64,000 nucleotides of DNA from JAUWKC01 sp035529895 (GTDB lineage: Bacteria; Planctomycetota; Phycisphaerae; Sedimentisphaerales; Anaerobacaceae), in NCBI GenBank assembly GCA_035529895.1, contig DATKVV010000058.1, positions 1 to 64,000 on the forward strand. The letters run 5' to 3'. Positions 54,521 through 63,636 of this stretch are shown piece after piece. The position numbers were made by a program, and so were the translations under genes. Positions within the stretch are counted from its first letter, which is position 1. Each line of letters starts with the position of its first letter. The notes beneath the pieces are model-generated. The model did not search any database, was not told where the DNA came from, and saw only the letters and a program-made list of their open reading frames with translations.

Positions 54521-56281
54521 ATGACTGCCGCTTTGACTGATACCTTCTCGCATTTGTTAAGCCTCTCCCGGCTGGCCGGGCCCATTTTCGAAAAGGAGCT
54601 GCGCGTCTCCAGCCGCCAGCGACGTAACTATGTCCTGCGCTTTGCTTACCTTGTCCTTCTGACCGTTTTTGTCTGTTTCGTATGGTTTGCTTCTGTTAAC
54701 GTCCGCAGTGCAGGCTCCCAGGTATTCCAAATCTCGCGTATGCCTGAAGCGGGCAAGCATATCATCAGCACTATTGTTTGGTTTCAGTTCATGGCCGCTC
54801 AGCTCATCGCCGTTGTTATGCTGAGCACCGCTATCAGTGACGAAATCTACCACCGCACCCTCGGTATCCTTATGACCACGCCCGTCAGCAGTTTTCAGAT
54901 AGTCACGGGTAAACTCTGCAGCCGGCTCCTACAATTAATCCTGCTGCTTGCCATAAGTCTGCCCCTGCTTGCCGTTGTTCGTGTCTTTGGCGGCGTGCCC
55001 TGGGATTATGTAATCTCGGGCTTCTGTGTGACTTTTAGCGCCGCTGTTTTCGCCGGCTCGCTCAGCCTGTTTTTTTCCATATACGTCAAGAAAGCACACG
55101 ACGTGGTTATCCGAACTGTTCTTGCTTGTATCGCTCTTTATGCCGTACTGCCGGGCCTCGTCAAACTGCTTTCCTCTGCTTACGCACCTTTGAAGGTCCT
55201 GGATTCCGTACTCTTTCACACAAACCCTTTCCTGGTCATGACCGTGCAGACCGAAAAGGTGCTTTTACGCCCTTCGAGCACATTCACCCTGCATTGGCCG
55301 CTCCACTGCGTTGCGATGATCTGTGGCTCAGCCTTGTTGTTGGCCTTGTCCACATTATGCGTGCGAAAGGCGGGCTTGCGTCAGGCTATCGGCCAGGCAG
55401 GGATGTTTGCTTCAAGGAAGGAACGCCGGATTGCGAATAAAAGACTTGTTTGCGGAGCCGACCCCGCGGTGGCGCCTGGCCCTATTAGACATGTAAGCGG
55501 CCCGCCGGTCATCTGGAAAGAAACAAAAATCCCGATTGTCGCAGGCCGCCCGCTAAAAACCGTCATGACTGTTGCGGTGGCCGTCATAGTTCTTTCTTTG
55601 GCTTACGGATTCTGCGCCTATGAGAAATGCCTCGACAAAAAGGAAGTCCAAATGGGATTCGTTTTGGTCTATTTATTTGGAGGTCTGTTTGGCGCCGCCA
55701 CCTCTGCCGCTGCGAGCATCACCTCTGAGAAAGAGGCCCGTACCTGGCCCATCCTGCTGACTACCCCGCTGGACAACACGCAGATAGTACTGGGAAAAAT
55801 CATTGGCTCATGTTTGCGCGCCTGGCCGTTCTGGTTTTTACTCGCCGGCCATGTCATCGTTTTCACCCTGGCGCGCTGCATCCATCCTGTTGCTGTTTTA
55901 CCCTTGGCTCTCGTGGGCGTCAGCAGTGCGCTCCTCGTTTCCGCCATCGGGGTTTTCTTTAGCTCCTGTTTCAAACGCACCTCCTGGGCGGCAACAGCTA
56001 ATCTGACTTCGTTGTTTGTTTTTGTGCTTCCTGTTTGCTGTCCGCTGCCGATTTTTTTCTTCGGCCCGCTGTTTGCCGCAGCAATGATTATGACTGCCGC
56101 CGGCGGCTCGCAGGCCGCCGTCACACCTCTTAGCAGATTGAAATATAATGCGCCGCCTTTCGGTATTGATGGCTTCCTCACATCGATCATCATGCTCATC
56201 GCTGTAACTATGGTGTATTTGATTTTCAGTTTAGTCTTTTACGTGCTTGCGCGGGCCAGGATACGCTCTAAAATCTTTTAG
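54521..56281 (+). CDS. ABC-2-type permease, second paralogue
   Basis: This 586-residue protein with the same layout opens with GPIFEKELRVSSRQRRNYVL and continues with LSTAISDEIYHRTLGILMTT. The second half starts SGPPVIWKETKIPIV. It ends ARIRSKIF. It lies 18 bp after the first paralogue. The second half is the more divergent, which suggests specialisation after duplication. Confidence 0.82.
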   Translation: MTAALTDTFSHLLSLSRLAGPIFEKELRVSSRQRRNYVLRFAYLVLLTVFVCFVWFASVNVRSAGSQVFQISRMPEAGKHIISTIVWFQFMAAQLIAVVMLSTAISDEIYHRTLGILMTTPVSSFQIVTGKLCSRLLQLILLLAISLPLLAVVRVFGGVPWDYVISGFCVTFSAAVFAGSLSLFFSIYVKKAHDVVIRTVLACIALYAVLPGLVKLLSSAYAPLKVLDSVLFHTNPFLVMTVQTEKVLLRPSSTFTLHWPLHCVAMICGSALLLALSTLCVRKAGLRQAIGQAGMFASRKERRIANKRLVCGADPAVAPGPIRHVSGPPVIWKETKIPIVAGRPLKTVMTVAVAVIVLSLAYGFCAYEKCLDKKEVQMGFVLVYLFGGLFGAATSAAASITSEKEARTWPILLTTPLDNTQIVLGKIIGSCLRAWPFWFLLAGHVIVFTLARCIHPVAVLPLALVGVSSALLVSAIGVFFSSCFKRTSWAATANLTSLFVFVLPVCCPLPIFFFGPLFAAAMIMTAAGGSQAAVTPLSRLKYNAPPFGIDGFLTSIIMLIAVTMVYLIFSLVFYVLARARIRSKIF

Positions 56282-56297
56282 CTTTATGGTGCAGTAA

Positions 56298-58094
56298 ATG
56301 ACTGCCGCTTTGATTAACTTTGTTCGCCGGTGTGTGAGCCTGTCCTGGCTGGCCGGGCCTATCTTTGACAAGGAGCTTCGCGTCTCCAGCCGGCGCAGGA
56401 GAAACTACGTCCTGCGATTCGTTTATCTGGCCGTGCTGACTGTCCTGCTGGTCCTCATTTGGGTTGAAGTGGTGAGATACGGCGGCTCGGCTGTCTACCG
56501 GACCTCACGAATGGGCGAAGCCGGAAAAACCATTATCGCTTTCATCGTCTGGTTCCAGTTCTGCGCCACCCAGGTCGTTGCAGGCGTTATGCTCAGCACC
56601 TCCATCAGCGATGAAATCTACAACCGCACCCTCGGCCTGCTTATGACCACCCCCATCAACAGCTTTCAGATAGTCATGGGCAAGCTGTTTAGCAAACTTT
56701 TGCAGTTGATTTTGCTCTTGGCCATAAGTCTGCCCCTTCTTGCCGTCGTCCGCGTCTTCGGCGGCGTGCCCTGGGATTATTTAATCTCCAGTCTTTGCAT
56801 AACGCTTGCCACTGTCATTTTTGTCGGCTCGCTCAGCCTGTTTTTTTCCATATTCACACGGAGGGCCTACGTTGTCATTATTATGACCGCCCTGACCGTG
56901 GGTGCGCTCTTCGTCATAGTACCACTTTTCACCACCATGGTATGGCAGGCCCTGGACCTCCGCACCATCATACCGGAAAGAACTCTGGCAACTGTGATTC
57001 TACATCCTAATCCTTATGGCGCCCTGGCTTTCAATTCCGCGATGATGTTCAATCCGCGCGGAGGGACCGGCATGCCCGTTTTACTCTGGCCCCTGCATTG
57101 CGGCATAATGCTGGCCGCTTCAGCTCTCGTGTTGTCCTTGTCGGTAAGCCTGGTCCGCAAGGTTGCCCTTGCCCAGGCTGCCGGCCAGTCAGACATTTTC
57201 ATGCGCAGGCGGCGCTCTCGCAGGCCTGCTTCCCCTCAAACCGCTGTCCGTGAGGAATCGTCCGGCCCGGTCAGACACATAAACGGCCCCCCGGCCCTGT
57301 GGAAGGAGCTCCGGGCGCCAATCCTCCGACGCCACAAGCTTGCCGCCTCTGTAATAATATGCGTTTGCCTTCTCGTGCTCTGTGCAAGCTACGGCCTTTG
57401 GGCACTTGAGGGCCACTTGGACGAGAAAGAAGTCCACATGCTGTATGTGACGATTTTTATGAGCGCCGGGATGCTGTTCACTATTGTCATTCCCGCCACC
57501 TGTATCACCTCCGAGAAGGAGTCCCGCTCCTGGCCCCTGCTGCTGGCTACTACCTTGAGCGACAACGAAATCCTGTTCGGCAAATTCATGGGCGTTTTTC
57601 GCCGCTGCCTGCCAATTTGGCTTTTCCTCTTCGGCCACCTGGCCCTGTTCACCATTGTCGGCTACATTCACCCTATCGCTATTTTGCAGATGGCCGTGTT
57701 AGTTATCTGGCTTATTACATTCCTTTCCTGCACCGGCCTGTACTTCAGCTCCCGCTTCAGACACACCACCACTGCGGTAATCATGAACTTTGCCCTGGCC
57801 GCGGTCATCTGGGGCCTTGTCCCGCTGCTGCTGTTCCTTGTCTTGAATGTCTTTCACGCCGACCAGGACCTTGCCGAGACCTACATGGATACCAACCCCT
57901 TCGTCCATGCGCTGGCGCTCATCGATGCCACTGCCGGCAGCCGCAATGTGGGTTCTTATGACTGGGTGGGTATCGGCAGTCTCAGCGTATTTGAATCCAC
58001 CTGCTGGATGTTGTTTTGCATGTTGGCCTATATCTCTGTCGGCTCTTTGTTTGCCTGGCGCGCCGGATGCCGATTAAGACGCAATATCTTTTGA
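56298..58094 (+). CDS. ABC-2-type permease, third paralogue
   Basis: This 598-residue protein opens with GPIFDKELRVSSRRRRNYVL. Its second half starts NGPPALWKELRAPIL and it ends CRLRRNIF. It lies 16 bp after the second paralogue. Of the three, the first and third look closest at the end of the protein. With one ATPase for three permeases, homo- or hetero-oligomeric transporters are both possible. Confidence 0.82.
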   Translation: MTAALINFVRRCVSLSWLAGPIFDKELRVSSRRRRNYVLRFVYLAVLTVLLVLIWVEVVRYGGSAVYRTSRMGEAGKTIIAFIVWFQFCATQVVAGVMLSTSISDEIYNRTLGLLMTTPINSFQIVMGKLFSKLLQLILLLAISLPLLAVVRVFGGVPWDYLISSLCITLATVIFVGSLSLFFSIFTRRAYVVIIMTALTVGALFVIVPLFTTMVWQALDLRTIIPERTLATVILHPNPYGALAFNSAMMFNPRGGTGMPVLLWPLHCGIMLAASALVLSLSVSLVRKVALAQAAGQSDIFMRRRRSRRPASPQTAVREESSGPVRHINGPPALWKELRAPILRRHKLAASVIICVCLLVLCASYGLWALEGHLDEKEVHMLYVTIFMSAGMLFTIVIPATCITSEKESRSWPLLLATTLSDNEILFGKFMGVFRRCLPIWLFLFGHLALFTIVGYIHPIAILQMAVLVIWLITFLSCTGLYFSSRFRHTTTAVIMNFALAAVIWGLVPLLLFLVLNVFHADQDLAETYMDTNPFVHALALIDATAGSRNVGSYDWVGIGSLSVFESTCWMLFCMLAYISVGSLFAWRAGCRLRRNIF

Positions 58095-58115
58095 TTTTGC
58101 TTTGAGTCACAAATT

Positions 58116-59228
58116 ATGGCTCGAATTCAGTTACAAAATGTTACCAAGGTTTTTGAGGGTAACGTCACGGCCGTGTCGAACCTTAGTCTTGACGTGCCCG
58201 ACGGCCTGTTTATGGTTATCGTGGGGCCGAGCGGCTGCGGCAAAACCACAACCTTAAGAATGATTGCCGGCCTCGAAAAACCCACTGCCGGAAACATCTA
58301 CATAGCGAATGCCCTTGTCAATAATGTCCCCCCGAAAGACCGTGACGTCGCTATGGTCTTTCAGAATTACGCTCTCTATCCCCACATGACCGTCTATCAG
58401 AATATGGCATTCGCCCTTAAGGTGCGAAGATTCCCGAAGGCCGAAATCAACCAAAAAGTCGCGGAAACCGCCGGGCTGCTCGGCATCGAACACCTGCTCG
58501 ACCGAAAACCCAGCGCCCTCTCCGGCGGCCAGCGCCAAAGGGTCGCCCTCGGCAGAGCCATCGTACGGAACCCAAAGGCATTTCTCTTCGATGAGCCCCT
58601 GAGCAACCTCGACGCCAAACTGCGAGCGGCCATGCGCGCGGAACTCAAGGCCCTGCACAAAAGGCTGCGGGCTGCCTCTATATATGTCACCCACGACCAG
58701 GCCGAGGCCATGACCCTCGGCGACCGGATTGCCGTTATGTGCGACGGTGTGCTTCAGCAGTCGGCCGCGCCCATGGAGGTTTATGAGAAACCTGCCAACA
58801 GATTTGTCGCCGGCTTTATCGGCTCACCGCCGATGAATTTCTTTATGGGCCGCCTGCAGTTCAATGACGATGCCGCCTGCTTTGTTATGGGCGATGAAAC
58901 CATCACATTGCCTCAATGCTTAAAGAAAGTCCTGGCTGATTATCGCGACCGCGAAATGGTTCTGGGTATCAGACCCGAGAGCCTCTCTCCGAATCAGTTT
59001 GCCGGCCAGCATAACAATACCATTTCCGCAAACGTTGAGATGATTGAGCCCCTCGGCGCCGCCACTCACTTCCACCTTACCAGCCGGACCGGCATACAAT
59101 TTGTTGCCTGCTTCAATCCAAATATTAAACTGAACGTCACAGACGCGGTCAAAATAAATATCGATCTGCAAAAGGTCCACATTTTCGAGCCTGGAGAAAC
59201 CGGAAAAAATGTCGTTCTCTCTGAATAA
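58116..59228 (+). CDS. MalK/UgpC-type ABC transporter ATPase
   Basis: This 370-residue protein has Walker A GPSGCGKTT, Q-loop VFQNYALYPHM, signature LSGGQRQR, Walker B FLFDEPLSNLD and H-loop VTHDQAE. A C-terminal TOBE-type regulatory region follows (MVLGIRPESLSP). The length and C-terminal part match the ATPases of carbohydrate importers (UgpC/MsmX). No sugar-binding protein or permease is adjacent, so it may serve distant transporters; it could in principle also energise the iron-type permease at 39469. Confidence 0.88.
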   Translation: MARIQLQNVTKVFEGNVTAVSNLSLDVPDGLFMVIVGPSGCGKTTTLRMIAGLEKPTAGNIYIANALVNNVPPKDRDVAMVFQNYALYPHMTVYQNMAFALKVRRFPKAEINQKVAETAGLLGIEHLLDRKPSALSGGQRQRVALGRAIVRNPKAFLFDEPLSNLDAKLRAAMRAELKALHKRLRAASIYVTHDQAEAMTLGDRIAVMCDGVLQQSAAPMEVYEKPANRFVAGFIGSPPMNFFMGRLQFNDDAACFVMGDETITLPQCLKKVLADYRDREMVLGIRPESLSPNQFAGQHNNTISANVEMIEPLGAATHFHLTSRTGIQFVACFNPNIKLNVTDAVKINIDLQKVHIFEPGETGKNVVLSE

Positions 59229-59401
59229 TGATGAGGCCTTGCGGCTTAAGGCCGGCGGGCAAAAGCCCAAGATTGAACAGACTATTTTCGCCGAGCTTAT
59301 CTACAAATTGAACAAACTCATAGCGGACCGTTTCCCCGAGAACTCCGCGAAGCTCAGCAACCTGATTATCCGTAGACTCATTGCCCCTCCGTTGCCCGAA
59401 C

Positions 59402-59476
59402 TCGGGGCGACAGGAATTGAACCTGCGACCTCTTGCACCCCATGCAAGCGCGCTAGCCAAACTGCGCCACGCCCCG
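59402..59476 (-). tRNA. tRNA-Pro (anticodon GGG)
   Basis: On the minus strand the acceptor CGGGGCG (59476-59470) pairs with CGCCCCG (59409-59403), with discriminator A at 59402. D stem GCGC/GCGC, anticodon stem CTTGC/GCAAG with loop ATGGGGT (anticodon GGG after T33), variable AGGTC and T arm GCAGG-TTCAATT-CCTGT complete a cloverleaf. CCA is not encoded. It is the only gene besides the transposase on this strand. Confidence 0.95.
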
Positions 59477-59617
59477 GTCTGACAAACAACATTTTAATAC
59501 AAAACAGCCGGCAAAACAAATCCTTTTTTGGAAATTACCTGCCCCATTCTTGACGCGGTCTGCGCTTGATTTAACCGCCCAAATTGCTAAGATGGGACCC
59601 GGATGTTGGAGAACAAG

Positions 59618-60337
59618 ATGCTTGAGCTTGCCAAAGAATCGGTGGTTAGAAGAACTTTGTCGTGTTTCAAATTACCGCTTTTGTGCTCAGCGGCCTCGCT
59701 GGTTCTTGCCGCTTGCTCGGCACAGAACCGGCCGAACAGGCCGCCGAAAGGATTCGAGTCCCTGTTCAACGGCAGCGACCTGACCGGCTGGAAACGACAC
59801 GATAACCTGCCCGACCACGGTCTGGCCGGCAAGTGGTTCGTAGAAGATAACGCTATCGTCGGCATACAGGACCCACCCGGGAAGGGCGGCTTCCTTACCA
59901 CACTCCGACAATTCCGCGACTTCGAGCTCCTGCTCGAAACAAAAATCGACTGGCCCTTTGACAGCGGCGTCTTCCTCCGCATAGGTCCCGACGGTAAAAG
60001 CCACCAGGTCACTTTGGATTACAGGCCGGGCGGCGAAATCGGCGGAATCTATTGTCCCTGGACCCGCGGCTTCGTCCACCACTGTCCCGAAGGCATAAAA
60101 TACTTCAAAAAGAACCAGTGGAACTGCTTAAGGATTGTTTGCCGGCGAGAACCGGCCCGAATTCAGGTCTGGCTTAACGAAACTCTCATCACCGACTTCC
60201 GCCACACCGCCGAAACGACATCAGGCATCCCCGAAGAAGGTACAATATGCCTGCAGGTCCACCCCGGCGGAAAAGGACACGAGAACTCGAAAGCCCGCTT
60301 CCGGAATATCTTTGTTCGCCGATTGACGCCTCACTAA
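59618..60337 (+). CDS. DUF1080 (3-keto-disaccharide hydrolase-like) lipoprotein
   Basis: This 239-residue protein has a hydrophobic leader ending LVLAAC (lipobox). The DUF1080 fold follows: FESLFNGSDLTGWKRHD, KWFVEDNAIVG, DFELLLETKIDWPFDSGVFL. It ends NSKARFRNIFVRRL. This is the family's usual single-domain length. It is likely lipid-anchored and periplasmic, and should hydrolyse 3-keto glycosides, the same chemistry proposed for the left-end locus 45 kb away. ATG 59618 has GGAGA 7 nt upstream; ATG 59603 is an alternative. Confidence 0.85.
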   Translation: MLELAKESVVRRTLSCFKLPLLCSAASLVLAACSAQNRPNRPPKGFESLFNGSDLTGWKRHDNLPDHGLAGKWFVEDNAIVGIQDPPGKGGFLTTLRQFRDFELLLETKIDWPFDSGVFLRIGPDGKSHQVTLDYRPGGEIGGIYCPWTRGFVHHCPEGIKYFKKNQWNCLRIVCRREPARIQVWLNETLITDFRHTAETTSGIPEEGTICLQVHPGGKGHENSKARFRNIFVRRLTPH

Positions 60338-60468
60338 CCTCGCCCGGCGCCAGCGGCAGGGCGGTATTCTCATCGTACCAGCCTACCCGGCCGACTCTGC
60401 CGCCTCGCCCTGCAATTGCAGCGGCCCCCCGGCGACCTCTGAGAATCACAAGGTTTTTTGGAAAAGAG

Positions 60469-60498
60469 TTGACAAAGTTAGAACCGCCTAACTATATT
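60469..60498 (+). promoter_or_regulatory. Promoter of the dtxR-feoA-feoB operon
   Basis: TTGACA (60469-60474) and TATATT (60493-60498) are separated by 18 nt. The -10 element lies within the palindromic operator at 60485-60503, so repressor binding would block RNA polymerase. Confidence 0.6.
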
Positions 60499-60503
60499 AG
60501 GCG
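60485..60503. promoter_or_regulatory. DtxR-type operator (19-bp palindrome)
   Basis: CGCCTAA, five-base centre CTATA and TTAGGCG form a perfect 7-5-7 palindrome of 19 bp. It has the length and the TTAGG/CCTAA core known from DtxR/IdeR boxes. It covers the -10 element of the promoter and lies 33 bp before the DtxR-like gene, predicting autoregulation and iron-dependent repression of feoAB. Confidence 0.75.
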
Positions 60504-60536
60504 TATTGAATATATGTGAGAGACTAAAAAGCTTTT

Positions 60537-60995
60537 ATGGCCGGAGCAAAGGACAATAATTTAAGCGCGTCTTTGGAAGACTACCTCGAGGCTATCTATA
60601 ATCTCGCTGCCGAATCGAAGGTCGCGCGCAGCAAGGACATAGCAAAATTGCTCAGTGTGGCGAAGCCTTCGGTTACCGGCGCGCTGCAAATTCTCAGAAA
60701 AAAGGGCCTCGCTAACTACGAAGCGTACGGTTTCGTTACGCTCACCGGCGCCGGCCGGGCCGCCGCTGCGGAAATCGCCCGCAAACACGAGATCTTGAAG
60801 TCTTTCCTGACCGACGTATTAGGTATTGAGCCGGGCCTCGCCCAACGGGCTGCGTGCAAAGCCGAACATACTCTCGGCCCTAAGGTCATTTCGCGGCTTC
60901 TCGGATTCATCGAGTTTGTCGGTAACGAAAACGACAGCGGCTACGATTTGGCCGGTAAATTCAAGAAATACTATGCCAGGAAACGTACAAGATAA
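60537..60995 (+). CDS. DtxR/MntR-family metal-dependent repressor
   Basis: This 152-residue protein has an N-terminal winged helix (SKDIAKLLSVAKPSVTGALQ) and the dimerisation/metal domain (HEILKSFLTDVLGIEP). The motif CKAEH gives Cys107, Glu110 and His111, corresponding to the C-x-x-E-H site of DtxR and IdeR; MntR has Glu in place of Cys, so Fe(II) sensing is favoured. It has no C-terminal SH3-like domain. feoA and feoB follow at once, and an iron-box-like operator lies upstream. It should repress the operon when iron is plentiful. Confidence 0.87.
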   Translation: MAGAKDNNLSASLEDYLEAIYNLAAESKVARSKDIAKLLSVAKPSVTGALQILRKKGLANYEAYGFVTLTGAGRAAAAEIARKHEILKSFLTDVLGIEPGLAQRAACKAEHTLGPKVISRLLGFIEFVGNENDSGYDLAGKFKKYYARKRTR

Positions 60996-60998
60996 ATT

Positions 60999-61244
60999 AT
61001 GGACCGAAATGTGGAAAACAAGCCGCCAAGGCCACTGTCAATGGTCAAGGCCGGAGAAACAGTCAAGCTGACCCGTGTGAATGCCGGCCGCGGTTTGAAT
61101 ATACGACTGGCCTCCATGGGTCTTCTGCCAAACGTGACCCTAACCGTAGTAACCAACGGCCATCCGGGACCGTTTGTCATATCTGTCAAGGACTCGAAGA
61201 TGGTATTGGGCAGGGGGGTCGCTGATAAGATTATGGTATCGTAG
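60999..61244 (+). CDS. feoA: FeoA ferrous iron transport protein
   Basis: This 81-residue SH3-like protein has the FeoA pattern KAGETVKLTRVNAGRGL, LASMGLLPNVTLTVV and DSKMVLGRGVADKIMV. It starts 3 bp after the repressor stop. FeoA assists FeoB in Fe(II) import, possibly at its G domain. The first 14 residues ahead of MVKAGE are an extension; ATG 61038 is an alternative start. Confidence 0.9.
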   Translation: MDRNVENKPPRPLSMVKAGETVKLTRVNAGRGLNIRLASMGLLPNVTLTVVTNGHPGPFVISVKDSKMVLGRGVADKIMVS

Positions 61245-61317
61245 AACCCGGCAGTTCAGCCCGTGTTTTTTTGCTTACATAGTTAGCCGGTCCTAACTTT
61301 ATGGAAAAAGTCTCAAT

Positions 61318-63381
61318 ATGGAAAGAATAATCGTCGCCCTCGCCGGCAATCCCAACAGCGGCAAAACCACAATATTTAATATGCTCACCGGCGCCCGTCA
61401 ACATGTCGGCAACTACCCCGGCGTGACAGTGGAAAAGAAGGAGGGCCTGTGCAGATACAACGACTGTGAAATAACCTTTGTCGATTTGCCGGGCGCCTAC
61501 AGCCTCACCGCTTATTCTATCGAGGAGCTTGTCGCCCGCAACTTCATTGTCGACCAGCGCCCCGACGTTGTCGTTGACGTCGTCGATGCCTCCAATATCG
61601 AGCGCAATCTGTACCTGGCCATTCAGCTTATTGAGATGGATGTCCCTCTGGTTTTGGCTTTTAATATGAGCGACCTTGCAAAGCAAAGAGGGTTGGTTTT
61701 CGACATCGACCAGCTTTCGAGGCTTCTCAAAGCTGCGATTGTCCCCACTGTCGGCCACAAAGAAAAGGGCAGGTCCGAACTGCTCGACGCCATTCTCGAC
61801 ACCGCCCGGCAGCGAAAAAGAGAGCGCACTCACAAGGTAAATTACGGAGAAGAAATTGAGCAAGAGCTGGGAAAAATCGAGACCCTGGTTGTTGCCGGCG
61901 AGCCGCAGTTGGCACAAAAATATGGCTCACGATGGCTGGCCGTAAAACTCCTTGAGCAGGACAGTGACATAACCGCCAGACTCAACAGCAAAGAACTTCT
62001 GAGCACCATCAACGCCAGTGCCGACCACCTCAGGAGTATCTACGCCGAAGAGCCGGAAATAATAATGGCGGACCGCCGCTACGGTTTCATCTCCGGCGCA
62101 TGCCATGAAACCATCAAGAGCACCGTGGAATCGCGCCATACCACCAGCGACCTGATCGACGCCGTAGTGACAAACCGTTTCCTCGGACTGCCCATCTTTC
62201 TGTTGCTGATGTACCTCGTATTCCTGCTTACCTTCAAGCTCGGCGAATACCCGATGGCCTGCCTCGAGCAGTTATTTGCCTGGGCAGCCAAAGCGATAGC
62301 CGGTCTTTGGCCGGCAGGGGGGGAAAGCTGGCTGAAATCCCTCCTCGTTGACGGCATAATCGGCGGCGTCGGCGGCGTCCTGGCCTTCTTGCCCAATATC
62401 CTCCTGCTGTTTCTGGCAATTGCCTTCCTCGAAGACTCCGGCTACATGGCCCGCGCAGCCTTTGTCATGGACCGGGTAATGCACAAAATCGGCCTCCACG
62501 GCAAGAGCTTCATACCAATGCTCATCGGCTTCGGCTGTTCCGTCCCCGCCATTATGGCCGCCCGCATCCTCGAGAACCATCGCAACCAGCTTACTACCAT
62601 AATGGTGATACCCTTAATGAGCTGCGGCGCAAGGCTGACTATTTACGCACTGATAATACCGGCTTTCTTTGCCGAAAAATGGCGCGGCCCTATGCTCTGG
62701 CTCATCTACCTGATTGGAATCATTTTAGCAATTATCTGTGCCAGGCTCTTGCGCCTGACTTTGTTCAGGGGCGAAACCACTCCATTCGTTATGGAATTGC
62801 CCCCTTATCGCATGCCCACTCTGAAATCTGTTTGTATCCACATGTGGCAGAGGGGCTGGATGTACCTGCGGAAGGCCGGCACCGTAATCCTCGGCATATC
62901 AATCATACTCTGGGCGGCGATGAGCTATCCCAAACCCGCCGGCCACTCACTCGAAGGTCTAAGCCCCGACGAAATCCACCGAATCAGATTGGAGCACTCT
63001 TTGGTCGGCAGCGCAGGGCGCGCAATAGAGCCGGTCCTGAGACCCCTCGGCTTTGACTGGAAAATCGGAACCGCCCTCATCGGCGCCGCCGCCGCAAAAG
63101 AAGTATTCGTCTCGCAGCTGGCGATAGCCTATGCCGTAGGCGGCGACGATGAAGGTCCGCACACCTTGCGCGAAAAATTGCAGGCCGATTACACACCTTT
63201 GACCGGCTTCTGTATCATGCTCTTTTGCCTGATTTACGCCCCCTGCGTCGCTACGGTCGCCATTACCAGACACGAGACTAATTCCTGGTCCTGGGCCCTC
63301 TTCCAGTTCTTCGCCCTGACTGCTTTGGCTTACGTCCTGACCTTCATCGTCTATCAAATCGGCAGCTTTGCAGTCGCCTGA
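61318..63381 (+). CDS. feoB: FeoB ferrous iron transporter
   Basis: This 687-residue protein has an N-terminal GTPase domain: G1 GNPNSGKTT, G3 DLPGAYS, G4 NMSD. A helical GDI-like region follows. The transmembrane part carries the gate motifs GFGCSVPAIMAARI and LIYAPCVATVAITRHE. It imports Fe(II) through the inner membrane. It follows feoA after 73 bp in the same operon. No FeoC gene is seen. Confidence 0.94.
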   Translation: MERIIVALAGNPNSGKTTIFNMLTGARQHVGNYPGVTVEKKEGLCRYNDCEITFVDLPGAYSLTAYSIEELVARNFIVDQRPDVVVDVVDASNIERNLYLAIQLIEMDVPLVLAFNMSDLAKQRGLVFDIDQLSRLLKAAIVPTVGHKEKGRSELLDAILDTARQRKRERTHKVNYGEEIEQELGKIETLVVAGEPQLAQKYGSRWLAVKLLEQDSDITARLNSKELLSTINASADHLRSIYAEEPEIIMADRRYGFISGACHETIKSTVESRHTTSDLIDAVVTNRFLGLPIFLLLMYLVFLLTFKLGEYPMACLEQLFAWAAKAIAGLWPAGGESWLKSLLVDGIIGGVGGVLAFLPNILLLFLAIAFLEDSGYMARAAFVMDRVMHKIGLHGKSFIPMLIGFGCSVPAIMAARILENHRNQLTTIMVIPLMSCGARLTIYALIIPAFFAEKWRGPMLWLIYLIGIILAIICARLLRLTLFRGETTPFVMELPPYRMPTLKSVCIHMWQRGWMYLRKAGTVILGISIILWAAMSYPKPAGHSLEGLSPDEIHRIRLEHSLVGSAGRAIEPVLRPLGFDWKIGTALIGAAAAKEVFVSQLAIAYAVGGDDEGPHTLREKLQADYTPLTGFCIMLFCLIYAPCVATVAITRHETNSWSWALFQFFALTALAYVLTFIVYQIGSFAVA

Positions 63382-63395
63382 AAATATGTATTTTT

Positions 63396-63412
63396 CTGTC
63401 AAATCTTGACAG
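63396..63412. other. Short inverted repeat after feoB
   Basis: CTGTCAA, ATC, TTGACAG is a perfect 7-3-7 palindrome, preceded by a T run and not followed by one. It could be a weak terminator for the feo operon (or a minus-strand structure) or an operator. It lies 106 bp before a candidate promoter. Confidence 0.45.
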
Positions 63413-63517
63413 TATTAACTCGTGCTCCGGGCTGAAGAGCCGCCAGAGCGACCTTTCAGCATAATTCTCTCCGCAGGAACCCTCCACAGTCCTATCGCGT
63501 TTATTACTGAAAAGCGA

Positions 63518-63546
63518 TTGACTGCCTGTTGCCGCTCTGTTAGGAT
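63518..63546 (+). promoter_or_regulatory. Candidate promoter of the polysaccharide gene
   Basis: TTGACT (63518-63523) and TAGGAT (63541-63546) with a 17-nt spacer lie about 90 bp upstream of ATG 63637. Confidence 0.4.
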
Positions 63547-63636
63547 TGTTGAGTCCGAGTGCACGGAAATGAAAGGACCTCTTGGCACAGGGGACAATAG
63601 ATTCTTATACGGAGTTGTGGAGTAAAAACTGACAAT

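Noticed and set aside
58116..59228. Assignment as the ATPase of the iron-type importer at 38438-42012
   Set aside because: Sequence is closer to the carbohydrate MalK/UgpC group and the gene is 16 kb away; left open but not claimed.
59209..59553. 114-codon + strand frame after the MalK-type ATPase
   Set aside because: Its middle part (ATGIEPATSCTP) is the well-known false translation across the antisense of a tRNA, here tRNA-Pro.
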